Shown in pieces: positions 61,527 to 64,000 of a stretch of DNA of 64,000 nucleotides. This stretch comes from Streptomyces cathayae (lineage in GTDB: Bacteria > Actinomycetota > Actinomycetes > Streptomycetales > Streptomycetaceae). Made by a program: the position numbers and the translations under genes. The notes beneath the pieces are model-generated. The model was not told where the DNA came from. It searched no databases and saw only the letters and a program-made list of their open reading frames with translations. Each line of letters opens with the position of its first letter. Position 1 is the stretch's first letter. The DNA lies in contig NZ_CP121683.1 in NCBI RefSeq assembly GCF_029760955.1, positions 1-64,000 on the forward strand. The letters are read 5' to 3'.

Positions 61527-62498
61527 TCACGCCTCACGCGAGCGGCTGTCGCTGAGCCGGAAGTACGGCGCCACCAACCGGTCGCGGTCGGCGAGCGCCT
61601 GGGCGACGCCCTTCCCGTGGCGCTCCTTGAGGAAGTTCCAGTCGCCCTCCTCGAAGGAGACGTTGGTGGCCCAGCCGTGGCCGATCCAGCCGGTCATCGC
61701 GCCGAGGCCCTTGCCACGCGCCTCCATGACGACCTGCATCATCGACTTGCCCATCATCAGCGAGTCCAGCGGCATGACCGCGATCGCGTCCGCGTAGTCG
61801 TCGACCCACCTCCCGAGCTCGTCGCGCTCGACGACCTTGGTGACCAGGCCCTTGCGCTCACCCTCCTCGGCGCCGATGGCGCGCATGGTGAGCATGACGT
61901 CCTTCATGGTCGTGAGGCCCACCTTCTCGATCCAGTGGTACATGTCCTGCGGAGCGGGGCCGAGGTAGCGGAATGCTGGGTGGGTGAACTTGGCATCCGG
62001 GGAGGCGATCACGATGTCGGCCGAGAGGGCGATCTGGAAGTGGCCGCCGTAGCAGTAGCCCTGCACCTGGCAGATGGTCGCCTTCAGCGACTCGATGATC
62101 GGACGGGTGAAGCCCGAGCTCAGCACATTCCGGTCGGGCAGGATCCGCTGGCGCTGTGCCGGACGGCGGCGCGAAGCCTTGTCGGTGCCGGACTTGTACC
62201 CGATGTAGTGGCCCAGCTCGGAGGCGTCCGCGCCGGTGCCGAAGTGATCGCCCTCGCCCTTGAAGACGATGACCTTGACCCGGTCGTCGGTCTCGGCCTC
62301 ACGGACCAGGTCACCGACCCGCTCGAACGCGGCGACCGGGATCGCGTTGAGCCGCTCCGGACGGTCGAAGGTGATCGTCGCGACGGCCCGCTCCTCATCT
62401 ACGTCGTAGCGGACGTACTTGGCGAGGACCTCGGGGTCGACCTCCATGTTCTCGACGTCCCACTGGTTCTCCAGGAGCTCGGCTTCTGTCTTCTTCAC
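61527..62498 (-). CDS. Enoyl-CoA hydratase/isomerase family protein
   Basis: 323 aa from GTG 62498, preceded by GAGAGGGAAG. Crotonase core: ATITFDRPERLNAIP, VKVIVFKGEGDHFGTGADAS (oxyanion-hole strand), then QGYCYGGHFQIALSADIVIA (second oxyanion Gly), THPAFRYLGPAP. Hydrates or isomerises enoyl-CoA. The N-terminal ~40-residue extension (EAELLENQWDVENMEVDPEV) and the insert at DKASRRRPAQRQR are unusual and suggest a special substrate. Confidence 0.83.
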   Translation of the reverse strand: MKKTEAELLENQWDVENMEVDPEVLAKYVRYDVDEERAVATITFDRPERLNAIPVAAFERVGDLVREAETDDRVKVIVFKGEGDHFGTGADASELGHYIGYKSGTDKASRRRPAQRQRILPDRNVLSSGFTRPIIESLKATICQVQGYCYGGHFQIALSADIVIASPDAKFTHPAFRYLGPAPQDMYHWIEKVGLTTMKDVMLTMRAIGAEEGERKGLVTKVVERDELGRWVDDYADAIAVMPLDSLMMGKSMMQVVMEARGKGLGAMTGWIGHGWATNVSFEEGDWNFLKERHGKGVAQALADRDRLVAPYFRLSDSRSREA

Positions 62499-62547
62499 AG
62501 CTTCCCTCTCTTGTCCATCGGTTGGTCGGTAGCCCACGGGGCGGCCG

Positions 62548-63534
62548 TCAGCGGAATGCGGGGAACACCTCGCTGGCGAAGAGCCGAAGCGAGGCGCGCA
62601 CCTTCTCGGTCGGCATGCCCAGCCAGCCCGGTCGGAAGATGATGTGGTTGAAGCCCAGGTCGCGCAGGGCGGAGATCCGCTCGATCAGGAACTCCGGTGA
62701 CCCGAGTAGCAGGGTGTTCGCGACGAGGTCGTCGAAACGGTCGCGCTGCCAGCGCAGCGCCGGGTATTCCGCGTACGTCGCGTACTCGGTCCGCGCGTGC
62801 GGGAGAGCCTCCTCGACCGCCTGCTCGGTGGTCGGGGCGCAGTACAGCTCGACGCCGACCGGTCGCTCCACTGTCGCCGGGTCCTTGCCCGACTCCACGA
62901 GCGCGTCGTCGTACACGGCGAGCTGGTCGGGAAGGAACCTCGGGTTCGGCGAGTTCCCCGGCGCGTACCAGGCGTCGCCGAGCCGGGCCGCGCGGCGGAC
63001 GGCCTTCCTGCCGCCGGCACCGACCCAGATCGGCGGGCCGCCCGGGGTGAGCGGCCGCACGCCGATGGAGGCGCCCGACAGCGGGTAGAACTCGCCTTCC
63101 TGGTAGACGGTCTGTCCCGACCACAGAGCCCGGATGAGTCGCAGGCTCTCGTCCAGGCGACGGAACCGGGTGTCCGGATCGATGCCGAACGCGGCGAACT
63201 CGTTCTCCCGGTAGCCGGCGCCGACGCCGAGCACGACGCGGCCGCCGGACAGGTGGTCCAGGCTCGCGAACTCCTCGGCGACGTGCACCGGGTGAAACAA
63301 CGGCAGCAGCAGGATTCCGGTGCCGAGCGTCATGTTCCCCGAGCGGGGGATGAGGCTCGCCATCATGGAGATCGGCTGCGGCGTGGCCAGGTTCGACTGG
63401 AAGTGGTTGATGGTCCACACCGAGTCGTAGCCCAGCTCGGCGGCGAGTTCGACGGTTCCGAACAGGTCGCTCAGGTGCTTGCCGAGGTCGTCGGTGTGCG
63501 GGTACTGGTGCGACGCCATGATTCCGAACTTCAT
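62548..63534 (-). CDS. LLM class F420-dependent oxidoreductase (2)
   Basis: 328 aa. LLM barrel motifs: KFGIMASHQYPHTDD, YDSVWTINHFQSNL, MTLGTGILLLPLFHPVHVAE, GGRVVLGVGAGYRENEF, PPIWVGAGGR. Similar to the protein at 60536. Its stop is 49 nt before the enoyl-CoA hydratase start; its start overlaps the ligase stop. Confidence 0.85.
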   Translation of the reverse strand: MKFGIMASHQYPHTDDLGKHLSDLFGTVELAAELGYDSVWTINHFQSNLATPQPISMMASLIPRSGNMTLGTGILLLPLFHPVHVAEEFASLDHLSGGRVVLGVGAGYRENEFAAFGIDPDTRFRRLDESLRLIRALWSGQTVYQEGEFYPLSGASIGVRPLTPGGPPIWVGAGGRKAVRRAARLGDAWYAPGNSPNPRFLPDQLAVYDDALVESGKDPATVERPVGVELYCAPTTEQAVEEALPHARTEYATYAEYPALRWQRDRFDDLVANTLLLGSPEFLIERISALRDLGFNHIIFRPGWLGMPTEKVRASLRLFASEVFPAFR

Positions 63535-64000
63535 GTGCTCCCACCTCCGTCGGGGGCCGGCACAGAGACACGGCTGATCTTGCCGGTCTCGCTGCGCTCG
63601 AGTGCGGGCACGAACTGGATCCTCCGTGGCGTCTTGAAGTGCGCGAGCCGGTCACGGGCGAACTCGACGATCGCCGCGGACAACCGGTCGTCGCAGACCG
63701 AGTCGTCGTGCTCGCGCACGACCAGCGCCACCGGGATCTCGCCGAGGCGGTCGTCAGGAAAGCCGAGGACGCGGACATCGTGCACCAGGGGGTGCTCGCG
63801 CAGTTCGTCCTCGATCTCCTCGGGCCAGACCTGGAAACCGCCGCACTTGATCATGTCGCGCTTGCGGCCGGCAAGCCACAGGACCTCGTCCTCGTCGATG
63901 TAGCCCATGTCGCCGGTGTGCACCCAGCCGTCGCGGACGAGCTCCGCGGAAGCCTCGGCGTCGTCGACATAGCCCTTGGTGAGCTCGGAACGGACGACAA
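63531..64000 (-). CDS. AMP-dependent acyl-CoA ligase, C-terminal part (5' end outside window)
   Basis: 156 codons, open to the window edge. C-terminal ANL-superfamily domain: GWVHTGDMGYIDEDEVLWLA (A7-A8 region with the hinge Gly-Asp), GRKRDMIKCGGFQVWPEEIE (A8 motif), RVLGFPDDRLGEIPVALVV, and SETGKISR (A10, catalytic Lys). It activates a carboxylate as its CoA thioester and probably starts the pathway encoded by the genes downstream. Confidence 0.87.
   Translation of the reverse strand, partial: VVRSELTKGYVDDAEASAELVRDGWVHTGDMGYIDEDEVLWLAGRKRDMIKCGGFQVWPEEIEDELREHPLVHDVRVLGFPDDRLGEIPVALVVREHDDSVCDDRLSAAIVEFARDRLAHFKTPRRIQFVPALERSETGKISRVSVPAPDGGGST

Noticed and set aside
1..64000. CRISPR arrays, tRNA and rRNA genes
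   Set aside because: No regularly spaced direct repeats, cloverleaf or rRNA-like sequence were seen by eye. A covariance-model search would be needed to exclude a divergent tRNA.

Overview
The window is high-GC actinobacterial DNA, almost certainly Streptomyces or a close relative. Evidence is the strong third-position G/C bias, frequent GTG/TTG starts, stop/start overlaps (GTGA, ATGA, TGATG), and above all a tap-tpg gene pair, the telomere-maintenance genes of linear Streptomyces replicons. The first ~146 bases are packed with short perfect palindromes, most with a TGC triloop, as in Streptomyces telomeres. I read the window as the subtelomeric arm of a linear chromosome or a piece of a linear plasmid; which of these cannot be decided here.

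Layout. 0-14 kb: telomere-like palindromes, a Fic/Doc-like toxin-antitoxin pair with a degenerate toxin motif, a DUF3800 protein, a GIY-YIG-like protein, a double-HTH regulator, a Schlafen-AlbA protein, a Septu-type ATPase/HNH pair (ptuAB), an endonuclease VII-like gene and several small or unassigned genes. 14-16 kb: an AT-rich island with hairpins, a 47-aa ORF and an IS5-type element. 16-23 kb: an operon on the minus strand, tap-tpg-helicase, in which Tap carries an unusual N-terminus (two Phd/YefM-like domains plus a RecA/DnaB-like domain). 23-30 kb: a PD-(D/E)XK-type nuclease, then a cassette of MazG-like pyrophosphohydrolase, acyl-carrier-like protein, XRE regulator, ImmA/IrrE peptidase, thymidylate-synthase-like protein, a glycosylase-fold thymine-hypermodification family protein and a small ribbon-helix-helix protein. 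I regard this as the best candidate for a little-described system (thymidine hypermodification or a nucleotide-based defence). 30-39 kb: small regulators and membrane proteins, unassigned genes, a zinc-ribbon/GIY-YIG protein, an IS5/IS427-type element with a TAA target duplication, and truncated transposases. 40-50 kb: a MORC-like GHKL ATPase with two HTH domains, then a seven-gene minus-strand run: sigma-like/HTH/ImmA regulators, DUF3892, a ubiquitin-like modifier (frameshifted here), a ThiF/E1-like enzyme and DUF6527.

50-57 kb: a dead ATPase/HNH pair cut by an IS3 element, an IS6 fragment, then an acyl-CoA catabolic locus that is decaying. It has an intact APH-like kinase and acyl-CoA dehydrogenase, but a TetR gene lacking part of its HTH, an acyl-CoA synthetase reduced to its two ends, and an SDR gene with a premature stop. 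Two copies of the same TetR-type operator survive. 58-64 kb: a minus-strand catabolic operon with an acyl-CoA ligase (cut by the window edge), two LLM-type F420 oxidoreductases, an enoyl-CoA hydratase, a VOC protein, an F420:NADP oxidoreductase and an SDR. It looks self-sufficient in F420H2 recycling.

No rRNA, tRNA or CRISPR array was seen. All family assignments come from reading translated sequence by eye; none was tested by a database search.
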